Assembly: GCF_900187065.1 (NCBI RefSeq)
Contig: NZ_LT906483.1
Location: 2,790,001-2,854,000 of the forward strand
Reading direction: 5' to 3'
Origin: Mycolicibacterium thermoresistibile
Lineage (GTDB): Bacteria > Actinomycetota > Actinomycetes > Mycobacteriales > Mycobacteriaceae
DNA: 64,000 bases
Shown here piece after piece: positions 1-9,300 of this stretch (its first letter is position 1; the number at the start of each line of letters is the position of its first letter). Both the position numbers and the translations under genes were made by a program. The notes under the pieces were generated by a model, which ran no database searches, was not told the DNA's origin, and worked only from the letters and a program-made list of their open reading frames with translations.

Positions 1-1
1 G

Positions 2-589
2 GCCACCGGGTCGGTGAACAAGTCCGGGGTCGAACTGCTCGGCAAGAAGGTGCATCAGATCGCCCGGCTCGGCGTGGGCCGAACCTTCCAGACCGCCAGC
101 GTGTTCGAGACGCTGACCGTGCTGCAGAACCTCGACATCGCCGCGGGAGCCGGCCGCTCGTGGCGGACCCTGCTGCGCCGCCGCGGCGCCGTGCTGCCGC
201 AGATCACCGAGACGTTGCAGACCATCGGTCTGGCCGACCTGGCGGACGAGCCGGCCGGCACCCTGGCCCACGGGCAGAAGCAGTGGCTGGAGATCGGCAT
301 GCTGCTGGTGCAGAACGCCGACGTGCTGCTGTTGGACGAGCCGGTCGCCGGGATGAGCCACGAGGAGCGGGAGCAGACCGGAAACCTGTTGCGCCGCATC
401 GGTGGTGAGCGCACCGTCGTCGTCGTCGAACACGATATGGACTTCATGCGCGCGTTCGCCACCTCGGTGACGGTGCTGGCCCGCGGGCAGGTGATCGCCG
501 AGGGCACCGTCGAGGAGGTGCAGGCCAACCCGAAGGTGCAGGAGGTCTACCTCGGCACCGCCGCCGAACTGCCCGAGGAGGCGCACTGA
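2..589 (+). CDS. urtD: Urea ABC transporter ATP-binding protein UrtD (5' end outside window)
   Basis: ATPase subunit that would power a UrtABCDE-type branched-chain-amino-acid-family importer for urea at the inner face of the membrane. The reading frame is already open at base 2, so the start codon and Walker A lie upstream of the window. Visible are an LAHGQKQWLEI signature loop, Walker B VLLLDEPVAGM and the H-loop histidine in VVVEHDMDF. The GRTFQTASVFETLTVLQNL segment is typical of the LivG/UrtD class. The stop overlaps the urtE start by one base (TGATG), indicating translational coupling. The urea assignment rests on the UrtD-like 'PVAGM' Walker B and the UrtE neighbour; a branched-chain amino acid transporter remains possible. 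Confidence 0.85.
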   Translation, partial: ATGSVNKSGVELLGKKVHQIARLGVGRTFQTASVFETLTVLQNLDIAAGAGRSWRTLLRRRGAVLPQITETLQTIGLADLADEPAGTLAHGQKQWLEIGMLLVQNADVLLLDEPVAGMSHEEREQTGNLLRRIGGERTVVVVEHDMDFMRAFATSVTVLARGQVIAEGTVEEVQANPKVQEVYLGTAAELPEEAH

Positions 590-1281
590 TGCTCGAACTC
601 GTCGATGTGCGAACCGGATACGGCCGGTCGGAGGTGATCCACGGCGTCAGCCTCGAGGTGCCGCCCGACGGTGTGGCGGCGGTGATGGGGCACAACGGCG
701 CCGGGAAGACCACCCTGCTGCGGGCCGCGGTCGGCCTGCTCAAGTGCACGTCGGGCCGGGTGTTCTTCGACGGGGCGGACGTCACCCGGCTGCGCCCCAG
801 CGCCCGGGTGGCACGCGGGCTGGCGTATGTGCCGCAGGGTCAGCAGTCGTTCGGTCAGCTAACCACCGCGGAGAATCTGCAGGTGGTCGCCGACCGGCGG
901 CGCGACGGCCGACGGCTGATCGATGAACAACTGGACCTGTTCCCCGGCTTGCGCGAGGTGTTGAACCGGCGTGCCGGACTGCTGTCCGGCGGGCAGCGTC
1001 AGCAACTCGCGATCGCCCGCGCGCTACTCACCCGGCCGAAGATGCTGATCCTCGATGAACCGACCGAGGGGATCCAACCGTCGGTGGTCGCCGAGATCGA
1101 GGCTGTCATCACCGAACTGACCGGCCGCGGCGGTCTGGGCGTGCTGCTGGTCGAGCAGCACATCGGGTTCGCGCTGCAGTCCGCGCAGCGGTACTGCGTG
1201 CTCGAATCGGGCCGGGTCACCGCCAGCGGAACCGGCGGTGCGGGCGCCGAGGCGATGGTCCGCACCGCGCTGACGATCTGA
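589..1281 (+). CDS. urtE: Urea ABC transporter ATP-binding protein UrtE
   Basis: Second ATPase subunit of the same importer, 230 residues, the usual LivF/UrtE length. Walker A GHNGAGKTT is at residues 34-42, the signature LSGGQRQQLAIARAL near 130, and Walker B LILDEPTEGIQPS follows; the 'EGIQPS' stretch is characteristic of UrtE. A Q-loop (YVPQGQQ) is present. It starts with the ATG that shares its A with the urtD stop. It is the last gene of the transport operon: a converging gene (hisS) follows after a hairpin-forming spacer. Confidence 0.87.
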   Translation: MLELVDVRTGYGRSEVIHGVSLEVPPDGVAAVMGHNGAGKTTLLRAAVGLLKCTSGRVFFDGADVTRLRPSARVARGLAYVPQGQQSFGQLTTAENLQVVADRRRDGRRLIDEQLDLFPGLREVLNRRAGLLSGGQRQQLAIARALLTRPKMLILDEPTEGIQPSVVAEIEAVITELTGRGGLGVLLVEQHIGFALQSAQRYCVLESGRVTASGTGGAGAEAMVRTALTI

Positions 1282-1298
1282 CCGGGACCGTCGCGGGT

Positions 1299-1360
1299 CG
1301 CGAGCGTCCGAGAATGCACGCCCGCCGCGGCGTGTCGGGGTGCAAACACGCGCGCTCGCG
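1299..1360. terminator. Nested inverted repeat between converging urtE and hisS
   Basis: An outer pair CGCGAGCG (1299-1306) / CGCTCGCG (1353-1360) encloses an inner hairpin CACGCC (1317-1322) / GGCGTG (1329-1334). There is no T-tract, as is usual for mycobacterial terminators. Position between two converging genes suggests a bidirectional terminator; this is inferred from the sequence only. Confidence 0.5.
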
Positions 1361-1373
1361 GGTGGGTGGGCGG

Positions 1374-2642
1374 TCAGTTCAGGCGGGCGAGGATGTCGTC
1401 GAGGACCGCATCCATCGGCACGTCGACCTGTTCGCCGGAGGCCAGATCCTTGACACCGAACGTCCCGGCCTCGATGTCGCGGTCCCCCGCCACCACCGCC
1501 ACCGCGGCGCCGGAACGGTCGGCCGCGCGCATGGCGCCCTTGAGCCCGCGATCGCCGTAGGCCATGTCCACCCGTATTCCGGCCGCGCGCAACTTCGCGG
1601 CCAGCACCGCCAGCTTCAGTTTGGCCTCAGCGCCGAGCGGGACACAGAACACCTGAACCCGGGCCGTCTCGCCCACCTGCTTGCCCTCGGCCTTCAGGGC
1701 CAGCATGGTGCGGTCCACGCCGAGCCCGAACCCGATGCCGGACACGTCCTGTCCGCCGAGCTGGCGCATCAACCCGTCGTAGCGGCCGCCGCCGCCGATG
1801 CCGGACTGCGCGCCGAGCCCGTCGTGGACGAACTCGAAGGTGGTCTTGGTGTAGTAGTCCAGCCCCCGCACCATGCGCGGGTTGATCACATACGGCACCT
1901 CGAGCGCATCCAGATATGCCAGCACCGTGTCGAAATGCTGCTTGGCGGAGTCGGACAGGTGGTCGAGCATCACCGGCGCGTCGGCGGTCATCTCCCGGAC
2001 GTGCGGGCGCTTGTCGTCGAGCACCCGCAGCGGGTTGATCTGCGCGCGGCGCCGGGTCTCCTCGTCGAGGTCCAGCTTGAACAGGAACTCCTGCAACAAC
2101 TCCCGATACTGCGGCCGGCAGGTCTCATCCCCCAGCGAGGTGATCTCCAGCCGGAAATCGGTCAGCCCCAGCGACCGGAAACCGGCGTCGGCGACCGCGA
2201 TGACCTCGGCGTCCAGCGCCGGATCATCCACCCCGATCGCCTCCACCCCGACCTGCTGCAGTTGCCGGTAGCGGCCGGCCTGCGGCCGTTCGTAGCGGAA
2301 GAACGGCCCGGCGTAGCACAGCTTGACCGGCAGCGGCCCGCGGTCCAGTCCGTGCTCGATGACGGCCCGGATGACGCCGGCGGTGCCCTCGGGACGCAGT
2401 GTCACCGACCGGTCGCCCCGGTCGGCGAAGGTGTACATCTCCTTGGTGACCACATCGGTGGATTCGCCCACACCGCGGGCGAACAGTGCGGTGTCCTCGA
2501 AGATCGGCAGTTCGATGTGGCCGTAGCCGGCCCGGTGCGCGGCCCGCAGCAGACCGTCGCGCACCGCGACGAACTGGGCGGATTCCGGTGGAAGATAGTC
2601 GGGCACGCCCTTGGGCGCCTGAAATGACGACACGTCAGTCAC
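1374..2642 (-). CDS. hisS: Histidyl-tRNA synthetase
   Basis: Class II aminoacyl-tRNA synthetase that charges tRNA-His in the cytoplasm; 422 residues, the normal bacterial length. Class II motif 2 appears as [11 protein letters not shown] at residues 114-124 after TLRPEGT (81-87). The histidine-specific [11 protein letters not shown] motif is near residue 260 and is followed by the glycine-rich GGGGRYDGL motif 3 region. The C-terminal third is the anticodon-binding alpha/beta domain. It follows the MBL-fold gene with a 27-base gap on the same strand, the same order as Rv2581c-hisS in M. tuberculosis, suggesting cotranscription. Confidence 0.96.
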   Translation of the reverse strand: MTDVSSFQAPKGVPDYLPPESAQFVAVRDGLLRAAHRAGYGHIELPIFEDTALFARGVGESTDVVTKEMYTFADRGDRSVTLRPEGTAGVIRAVIEHGLDRGPLPVKLCYAGPFFRYERPQAGRYRQLQQVGVEAIGVDDPALDAEVIAVADAGFRSLGLTDFRLEITSLGDETCRPQYRELLQEFLFKLDLDEETRRRAQINPLRVLDDKRPHVREMTADAPVMLDHLSDSAKQHFDTVLAYLDALEVPYVINPRMVRGLDYYTKTTFEFVHDGLGAQSGIGGGGRYDGLMRQLGGQDVSGIGFGLGVDRTMLALKAEGKQVGETARVQVFCVPLGAEAKLKLAVLAAKLRAAGIRVDMAYGDRGLKGAMRAADRSGAAVAVVAGDRDIEAGTFGVKDLASGEQVDVPMDAVLDDILARLN

Positions 2643-2669
2643 GGATGTACACCTTCGCAGGGCAGAACT

Positions 2670-3335
2670 TCACAGGGGTAGACCTTCGAGGAAGGGGTTG
2701 GTGCGGCGCTCCTGTCCGATGGTGGAGGTGGCGCCGTGGCCGGGCAGCACCAGGGTGTCATCGTCGAGCACCATCAGTTTGTTCACGATCGAGGTGAGGA
2801 GATCACGCCCGCTGCCGCCGGGCAGATCGGTGCGGCCGACCGACTGCTTGAACAGGGTGTCGCCGGTGAACGCGACCTCGGTGGAGTCCCCCGCCACCCG
2901 GAACACCACCGAACCGCGGGTGTGGCCCGGCGTGTGGTCGACGGTCACCAGCAGCTCACCGAAGTTCAGCTGCTCCCCGTCGACGGCCAGTTCGATCACC
3001 TGCCTGGGTTCGGCGAACAGGGCGCCGAACAGCAGCTGCCCGATCCGGGGCCCGAAGCCCTTGATCGGGTCGGTGAGCATGAACCGGTCCTCGGGGTGGA
3101 TGTAGGCCGGGCAGCCGTAGGTGTCGGCAACCTTCTGCGCCGACCAGATGTGGTCGACGTGGCCGTGGGTGAGCAGCACCGCGGCCGGGGTGAGCCGGTT
3201 CTCGTCCAGAATCCGCCGCAGCGGGCCCATCGCCCGCTGACCGGGGTCGATGACGATGGCGTCCGCACCGCGCCGCGGCGCCAGGACGTAGCAGTTGCAC
3301 TGCAACATCCCCGCCGGGAAACCGGTGACCAACAC
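2670..3335 (-). CDS. MBL-fold metallo-hydrolase (glyoxalase II-like, Rv2581c-type)
   Basis: Metallo-beta-lactamase-fold hydrolase of 221 residues. The binuclear metal motif THGHVDH is at residues 56-62; further ligands are the His of DHTPGHTRG, the Asp of FTGDTLF and the terminal His of VLPGHG. This pattern is that of hydroxyacylglutathione-hydrolase-like enzymes, although mycobacteria lack glutathione, so the substrate is unknown (a mycothiol-derived thioester is one possibility). I chose GTG at 3335, because the frame remains open far upstream but only antisense to ppiB and without family resemblance. It lies just upstream of hisS and diverges from ppiB. Confidence 0.85.
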   Translation of the reverse strand: MLVTGFPAGMLQCNCYVLAPRRGADAIVIDPGQRAMGPLRRILDENRLTPAAVLLTHGHVDHIWSAQKVADTYGCPAYIHPEDRFMLTDPIKGFGPRIGQLLFGALFAEPRQVIELAVDGEQLNFGELLVTVDHTPGHTRGSVVFRVAGDSTEVAFTGDTLFKQSVGRTDLPGGSGRDLLTSIVNKLMVLDDDTLVLPGHGATSTIGQERRTNPFLEGLPL

Positions 3336-3443
3336 GTTGACCAGTGTCCCATCGGCGAGGGTTCGAGGGTTGCGAGGGCCGGAATCGGCCGCGCCTGGCA
3401 CACTCGTTGCCGACCGAGTGAGCACACGAGGAGGACTCCAGGG

Positions 3444-4340
3444 GTGCCGACCACCAACGCAGAGCGGCGCGAAGCGGCAAAACGCAAACTCGAGGAACAG
3501 CTCGCCCGGCGGGAGGCGAGGGCCCGCCGGAACCGGCTGCTGGCCGTCATCGGGTCGGTCGTCGCCGTGATCGCCCTGGTCGGCGCGGCGGTGTACGTGT
3601 TCGTGCTGGACCGCGACGACGCCGAGTCGGACACCACGGCGCAGTCCGAGACCCCCGACACCCAACTCGCCGGGCCGACACCGTTGCCGGCCGGCGGACC
3701 GGGCCAGCTGCCGGCCTTCAACCCGCCACCCGATCTGGGGGCCGACTGCCAGTACCCCGCCGCCGCGACACCGGCGAGCAAGGAGGTCAACCCGCCCCGC
3801 ACCGGGAAGGTGCCGACCGATCCCGAGTGGGTCAGCGTCAGCATGAGCACCAACCAGGGCAATCTCGGGCTGTGGCTGGACAACGGCAAGGCGCCGTGCA
3901 CCGTGAACAGCTTCGTGAGCCTGGCGCAGCAGGGCTACTTCGACGACACGACCTGCCACCGGCTCACCGCCACCCCGGCGTTGTCGGTGCTGCAGTGCGG
4001 TGACCCGACCGGCACCGGCGCCGGCGGGCCCGGCTATCAGTTCGGCAACGAGTATCCGACCAACCAGTACCCGCAGGGCGACCCGGCGCTGCAGGAGCCG
4101 GTGACCTACCCGCGCGGAGCGCTGGCGATGGCGCACTCCGCCGGCCAACACAACAACGGCAGCCAGTTCTTCCTGGTGTATCAGGACTCCCAGCTGCCGC
4201 CGGACTACACCGTGTTCGGCGTCATCGACGAGACCGGGCTGGAGACCCTGGACAAGATCGCCGCCGCCGGGATCGCCGGCAACGCGATGGACGGCGCCCC
4301 GGCCGAAGAGGTGCGGGTGACCAGCATCCTGATGGACTGA
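3444..4340 (+). CDS. ppiB: Membrane-anchored cyclophilin-type peptidyl-prolyl isomerase PpiB
   Basis: Cis-trans prolyl isomerase for exported proteins. The GTG start at 3444 follows a GAGGAGG ribosome site. Residues 1-30 are basic and coiled-coil-prone, a single transmembrane helix spans about 32-54, and a Pro-rich linker leads to the cyclophilin domain. The conserved NGSQFFLVY motif and the TVFGVI segment near the C-terminus identify the fold. A signal-anchor topology with the catalytic domain outside the membrane is inferred. The canonical catalytic Arg of the FHR motif reads as CHRLTA here, the usual form in actinobacterial PpiB. It matches Rv2582 in position and size. Confidence 0.9.
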   Translation: MPTTNAERREAAKRKLEEQLARREARARRNRLLAVIGSVVAVIALVGAAVYVFVLDRDDAESDTTAQSETPDTQLAGPTPLPAGGPGQLPAFNPPPDLGADCQYPAAATPASKEVNPPRTGKVPTDPEWVSVSMSTNQGNLGLWLDNGKAPCTVNSFVSLAQQGYFDDTTCHRLTATPALSVLQCGDPTGTGAGGPGYQFGNEYPTNQYPQGDPALQEPVTYPRGALAMAHSAGQHNNGSQFFLVYQDSQLPPDYTVFGVIDETGLETLDKIAAAGIAGNAMDGAPAEEVRVTSILMD

Positions 4341-4423
4341 GGCCCGATCGGCTGAGCCGGGCACGCCGCGCCGCCTCTTGTTCGGGGGTCAACAGACGCG
4401 CGGCGTGCCCTAGACTCGGCGGC

Positions 4424-5017
4424 GTGCCCAGGAACAACCAGACGGTGCCCAAGGCCGAACGCGAGGCGGCCGTGCTCATGCGGGCCGTGGAACTGTTCAA
4501 GGCATACGGATACCGAGCGACCAGCATCGCCGCCGTCGCCAAGGCCGCGGGCCTCGCCCCGGCGGCCGTGCACTGGTACTTCCCCACCAAGGACGACCTC
4601 TTCGCCGCGGTGCTGCGGCACATGATCGGGGAGACACAACGGCGCATCGAGTCGGACCCCGACGTGGCCGGTGATCCCTATCTGGAGTTGACGACGTTCC
4701 TGGATCTGCTGGCCCCGTACCGCAGCCTGCACCGCGAGGCCTACGAACGGATGGACGACAGCGCCGCCCTGCACGCCGTGTACACCGAGACCCACGACTG
4801 GTTGCAGGAGCGCCTGATGGCCGTCGTCTCCCCCGAGCTCCCCGCAGACGTCGATCCGGCGCACGTGGTCGACGTCGCCAACTTCTTCTTCGAAGGGCTG
4901 CTGGTGAGCGTCCGCCGCGTCGACAAGCCGGCCGCGCATTACATCGACCTGGTGACGAGCGCGGTGGTCGGCGCGGCCGCTGCCCGGCCGCGAAGCGGTC
5001 AGCAGCATCCGGCCTAG
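4424..5017 (+). CDS. TetR-family transcriptional regulator
   Basis: DNA-binding repressor-type protein of 197 residues. An N-terminal helix-turn-helix occupies about residues 25-55 (YRATSIAAVAKAAGLAPAAV followed by HWYFPTKDDLF, the TetR recognition-helix pattern). The C-terminal ligand domain is not assignable. GTG at 4424 was chosen because it gives a compact N-terminus. It converges on the PucR-type gene with a 4-base overlap at the stop codons. It begins the accessory block between ppiB and rel, so it may control the neighbouring catabolic genes; its own upstream region holds no obvious palindrome. Confidence 0.85.
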   Translation: MPRNNQTVPKAEREAAVLMRAVELFKAYGYRATSIAAVAKAAGLAPAAVHWYFPTKDDLFAAVLRHMIGETQRRIESDPDVAGDPYLELTTFLDLLAPYRSLHREAYERMDDSAALHAVYTETHDWLQERLMAVVSPELPADVDPAHVVDVANFFFEGLLVSVRRVDKPAAHYIDLVTSAVVGAAAARPRSGQQHPA

Positions 5018-6186
5018 CCGCTCGCGGTGGCGGACGGGCCGGACGCGCGGCGCGCCGAAAGCGCGATGCACACCACCGATCTGGCCAGCCCCTCGAAATC
5101 GTTCAGCTCCCAACCCGTCAACTGTGTCCAGCGGTCCAGCCGGTACGACACGGTGTTGGGATGCAGGTGCAGAACCCGCGCCGCCGCCGCGGTGGAGAAA
5201 CCGTTGTGGGCGAAGGCGACGACCGCCTCACTGAGATGCGGGTGCTCGGAGGCGATCTCGGCTCCCCGGCCGAGATGATCGAGATGGTCGGCCGACGCGA
5301 GGACCGACGCCAAGAGCCAGTGCCGGCTGAACACGACGTCATGGCCCAGCACCGCGGCCAGCCCGGCGGCACGTCTGGCATCGCCGATCGACAGCGCCGC
5401 CCCCTGCAGGCCGTAGCGGGGCTCGCCGATTCCGAACACCCCGCCGGCGGCGTGCGGGCGGCACAGCTGCGTGACGACGCCGGTGCGGTCGTGCTGCTGG
5501 AGCACCACGAACATGCCGTCGTGCACGCCCGCGACGACCGGTCCCGCGTGGATCCGCAACCGCACGATCACCCGTTCCAGTCGATGGGGGTCGACAGAGG
5601 GCGTGAAGCCCACGGCCTGGAAGGTGCCACCGGTGTCCAGGCCCAGTCTGCCGGCCAGCACCAGAGTCTGGGCGCCGGCCGGATCGGCAGTGATGAGGTC
5701 GAGCAGTTGCGCCTGCAACCGCACCTCGTTGGCCAGCTGGCTCGTCGTCACGATCTGATGTCCGGTGGCGGCGGCGCCGCCGAGCTGATGCAGCCACCGC
5801 AGCAGCGACGGCGCGAGCGCGATGAGCTCCTGCGCCTGCTTCCCGTCGCACACCAGTCCGGCATACCGCTGCCACAGTTCCTGCAGCGGAAGCTCATACG
5901 CGCGCATCAGCGCCGAGATGTCGATCCCCTGCTCGGCCCTCCGCCGCCCCAGCCGTTCCGCGGTGATCAGGTCCGCCGGTCCGGGCCCGCGCATCTCGCG
6001 CAGACCGGTGAGGATCACCGACAGCTGATCCTGCACCGCCGCCCGATGGTCGTCGAGGGGGATCGCCGCGTAGGCCGGCAGCTCGGCACGGATGATCGCG
6101 GTCACCTGTGCGGCGATGTCCTCGAGCTCGTCGAGCATCGAGCTTGTCGCGGACCGGGCCCACCGGCTGTCCGCAGGCGACGACAT
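5014..6186 (-). CDS. PucR/CdaR-family transcriptional regulator
   Basis: Regulator with a central ligand-sensing region and a C-terminal PucR-type helix-turn-helix: the segment NGFSTAAAARVLHLHPNTVSY, followed by RLDRWTQLTG, is the PF13556 signature. PucR proteins usually activate neighbouring catabolic operons in response to a pathway intermediate. The ATG at 6186 was preferred; ATG 6192 and GTG 6201 are in-frame alternatives, none with a clear ribosome site. It is transcribed divergently from the indolepyruvate ferredoxin oxidoreductase gene across a spacer holding two matching palindromes, which are therefore its most likely targets. Confidence 0.82.
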   Translation of the reverse strand: MSSPADSRWARSATSSMLDELEDIAAQVTAIIRAELPAYAAIPLDDHRAAVQDQLSVILTGLREMRGPGPADLITAERLGRRRAEQGIDISALMRAYELPLQELWQRYAGLVCDGKQAQELIALAPSLLRWLHQLGGAAATGHQIVTTSQLANEVRLQAQLLDLITADPAGAQTLVLAGRLGLDTGGTFQAVGFTPSVDPHRLERVIVRLRIHAGPVVAGVHDGMFVVLQQHDRTGVVTQLCRPHAAGGVFGIGEPRYGLQGAALSIGDARRAAGLAAVLGHDVVFSRHWLLASVLASADHLDHLGRGAEIASEHPHLSEAVVAFAHNGFSTAAAARVLHLHPNTVSYRLDRWTQLTGWELNDFEGLARSVVCIALSARRASGPSATASG

Positions 6187-6211
6187 GGGCATCAGTGTCA
6201 CCCGGGCTCAG

Positions 6212-6232
6212 TGTTCGTGCAAGCCACGAACA
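6212..6232. promoter_or_regulatory. Operator-like palindrome 1 (TTCGTG-N5-CACGAA)
   Basis: Perfect inverted repeat TGTTCGTG / CACGAACA with a 5-base centre. The same core recurs at 6276-6292, giving a matched pair in the divergent spacer between the PucR-type regulator and the oxidoreductase gene. Centre-to-centre distance is about 62 bases, roughly six helical turns, compatible with cooperative binding on one DNA face. Confidence 0.7.
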
Positions 6233-6275
6233 TCCGGCCGATGCGTCCGGTCACGGCGGCGCAGCCCGCTGTCGG

Positions 6276-6292
6276 TTCGTGGAAACCACGAA
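6276..6292. promoter_or_regulatory. Operator-like palindrome 2 (TTCGTG-N5-CACGAA)
   Basis: Inverted repeat TTCGTGG-aaa-CCACGAA sharing the TTCGTG-N5-CACGAA core with the site at 6212-6232. It is followed by a partial third copy (TTCCGTGG, 6294-6301). It lies about 67 bases before the oxidoreductase start codon, where a repressor or activator would act on that promoter. Confidence 0.7.
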
Positions 6293-6358
6293 TTTCCGTG
6301 GTCAAGTTGGTGGGCTTGTCCATGGCTTCGGATCCGGGTCTGCAGCACACTCAGAGTC

Positions 6359-9300
6359 ATGGCGACGCCAGTGATCGGGACCCGGTTGTCGGGCTACCGC
6401 CTCGAGGACCGCTTCACCGCCACCACCGGAAAGGTGTTGATGACCGGGGTCCAGGCGGTGTGCCGCGTGCCGCTCGACGTCCGGCGGATCGACGACCGGC
6501 GCGGACTGGCGACCCGGGGGTTCGTCACCGGTTACCAGGGCTCACCGCTGGGCACCGTGGACTTCACCATGCGCGACATCAGCGCGTTGCTCGACGAGTG
6601 CGGTGTGGACTTCCGCCCCGGCATGAACGAGATGCTCGCCGCGACGTCGGTACAGGGCACCCAGACGGTCCCGGCGCTGGGTTCGGATCTGGCCGGCGTC
6701 ACCGGCTACTGGTACGGCAAGACACCCGGTGTCGACCAGGCGCTCGACGCCATCCGGCACGGCAACCTGATGGGCACCAGCGCGGCAGGAGGTGTGCTGG
6801 CCTTCTGCGGCGACGACCCGAATGCGAAGTCGTCCACCGTGCCCGGCGGCTCGGAGACCGTGCTGCGCGCCGCGCTGGTGCCCACCCTGGCCGCCGCCGA
6901 CCCCGATGATGTGCTGCGCCTCGGCCTGCACGCCGTGGCGATGTCGCGTGCGACCGGCACCTGGACGGCGCTGAAGATCAGCACCCATGTGGCCGATGCA
7001 TACGGTGTCGTCACGCCGGCCGTCGAAACCTTCGACCCCGTACTGCCGCTCGTCGACGGCAAGCCCTATCAGCACACCATCACCCCCGCGCCGGCCGCGG
7101 CCACCGCGGTGGCGGCCGAACAGAATCTGCACCGGATCCGGCTGCCGTTGGTGGTGCAGTACGCGCGGCTCAACGGTCTCAACACCGTCACCGCACACTC
7201 CGACCGAGACCGGATCGGCATCGTGGCCGCCGGCCAGGTGTACGCCGAAGTCCGCCAGGCGCTGGCGGACCTGGGTCTGCGCACCGCCGCGGACTGCGCG
7301 GCCGCGGGAGTCCGGTTGCTCAAACTCGGCCTGGTCTGGCCGCTGGAGCCCGGGATCGTCACCGAATTCGCCGACGGTTTGGACGAGATCGTCGTCGCGG
7401 AGGACAAAGGACCCCACCTCGAACTGCTGATCAAGGACGTCCTGTACGACTGCGGGTGCCGCGCCGCGGTTTCCGGCACCACCGACCGCGACGGGCGTGC
7501 GCTGCTGCCGGCACACGGCGGCCTCGACGCCGAGATCATCACCCGCGCCGTCGAACCGTTGTTGCGACGGAAAGGCGCCGTGCCGCGCGGCGACGGAGCA
7601 CAGGCCGCACCGGCGCCCCCGCGGGTCCCGCTGTCGCTGACCGTGGCGAACCGCACCCCGTACTTCTGCTCGGGCTGCCCGCACAACACCTCCACCAGGG
7701 TCCCGGACGGATCGGCGGTCGGAGCCGGTATCGGATGTCACGCCATGGTCTCCATGATGGATCCCGAACATGTCGGCCGCATAACCGGTTTCACCCAGAT
7801 GGGCGGTGAGGGGGCGCAGTGGATCGGTCAGCAACCCTACGTCCACGCCGACCACGTCTTCCAGAACCTCGGTGACGGAACGCTGTCGCACTCCGGCCTG
7901 CTGGCCATCCGAGCGTCGATCGCCGCCGGAACCAACATCACCTACAAGATCCTGTTCAACTCCACAGTGGCGATGACCGGAGGACAGGACGCCGTCGGCG
8001 GATACACCGTGACCCGGCTCGCCGAAACCCTCGCCGCCGAAGGGGTCGAGCGCATCGTCATCACCACCGACGATCCGAGGCGCTACCGGGGCCATCGGCT
8101 GCCCCGGATCGCCACTGTCGAGGACCGCGCCGAACTGAACGCCGTCCAGGAGCGATTGCGCACCATCCCGGGCACCACCGTGCTCATTCACGACCAGCCC
8201 TGCGCCGCCGAGTTGCGCCGCGCCCGCAAACGCGGCAAAGCGCCCACGCCGCGGCGACGCATCGTGATCAACGAGCGGATCTGTGAAGGCTGCGGAGACT
8301 GCGGCCGGAAATCCAACTGCCTGTCGGTGATCCCGGTCGACACCCCGTTCGGCCGTAAGACCCAGATCCATCAGGCGTCGTGCAACCTCGACTTCTCCTG
8401 TGTGCAGGGCGACTGTCCGTCGTTCATGGAGGTGATTCCGGGGCGCGCGGTCCGCCACCGGCCGCCGCCCCCGATCGGCGCCGACGATCTGCCCGCACCC
8501 GAGCCGGCCGCGCCGGCGGACGAATTCACGATCCGGCTCACCGGAATCGGCGGAACCGGCATCGTCACGGTGGCGCAGATCCTCGGCACCGCAGCCTTTC
8601 TCGACGGTCTTCAGGTGTGTGGGCTGGACCAGACCGGGTTGTCGCAGAAAGCCGGACCGGTGGTCAGCGACGTCAAGATCCACCGATCGGGCGAAACCCT
8701 CTCACCGAGGATCACCGCCGGCGGATGCGATCTGTACCTGTGCTGCGACGTCCTGGTGGGCGCCACGCCCGCCAACCTCGCGGTGATCCGGCCCGGCCGC
8801 ACCGTGGCGGTGATCAACACCGCCGAAACGCCGACCGGAGCGATGATCCGCCGGCCGGAGACGGCGCCGCCCACCCTGGATCCGCTCGTCGCCGGCATCG
8901 ACGAAGCCACCCGCCGCGACGACAACCTTCGCCTGGACGCCGACCGGATCAGCCAGGAGTTGTTCGGCAGCAATCAGTTCGCCAACATGCTGCTGGTCGG
9001 GGCCGCCTATCAGGCCGGTGCCCTCCCGCTGTCGCCGTCGGCGGTCGAACGGGCGATCGAACTCAACGGTGTGGCAGTCGAAACCAACATCGAGGCCTTC
9101 CGGTACGGGCGCAAGGCGGTCAGCGCGCCCGAGGAACTCGCCGCGCTGATCGAACCCGCGGCGGTGACCGCCGCACCGGCACCACCGACCGGAACGGCAG
9201 CGACCCTGCTGGCTGCCATCGACACGTCGGCGGACGACGACCTGGCGCGCACCCTGGCCGCACGCATCTCCGACCTCATCGACTACCACAGCGTCGGATA

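Noticed and set aside
1314..2627. 437-residue + frame antisense to hisS
   Set aside because: Typical mirror frame of a GC-rich gene; His/Gln/Arg-rich with no recognisable domain.
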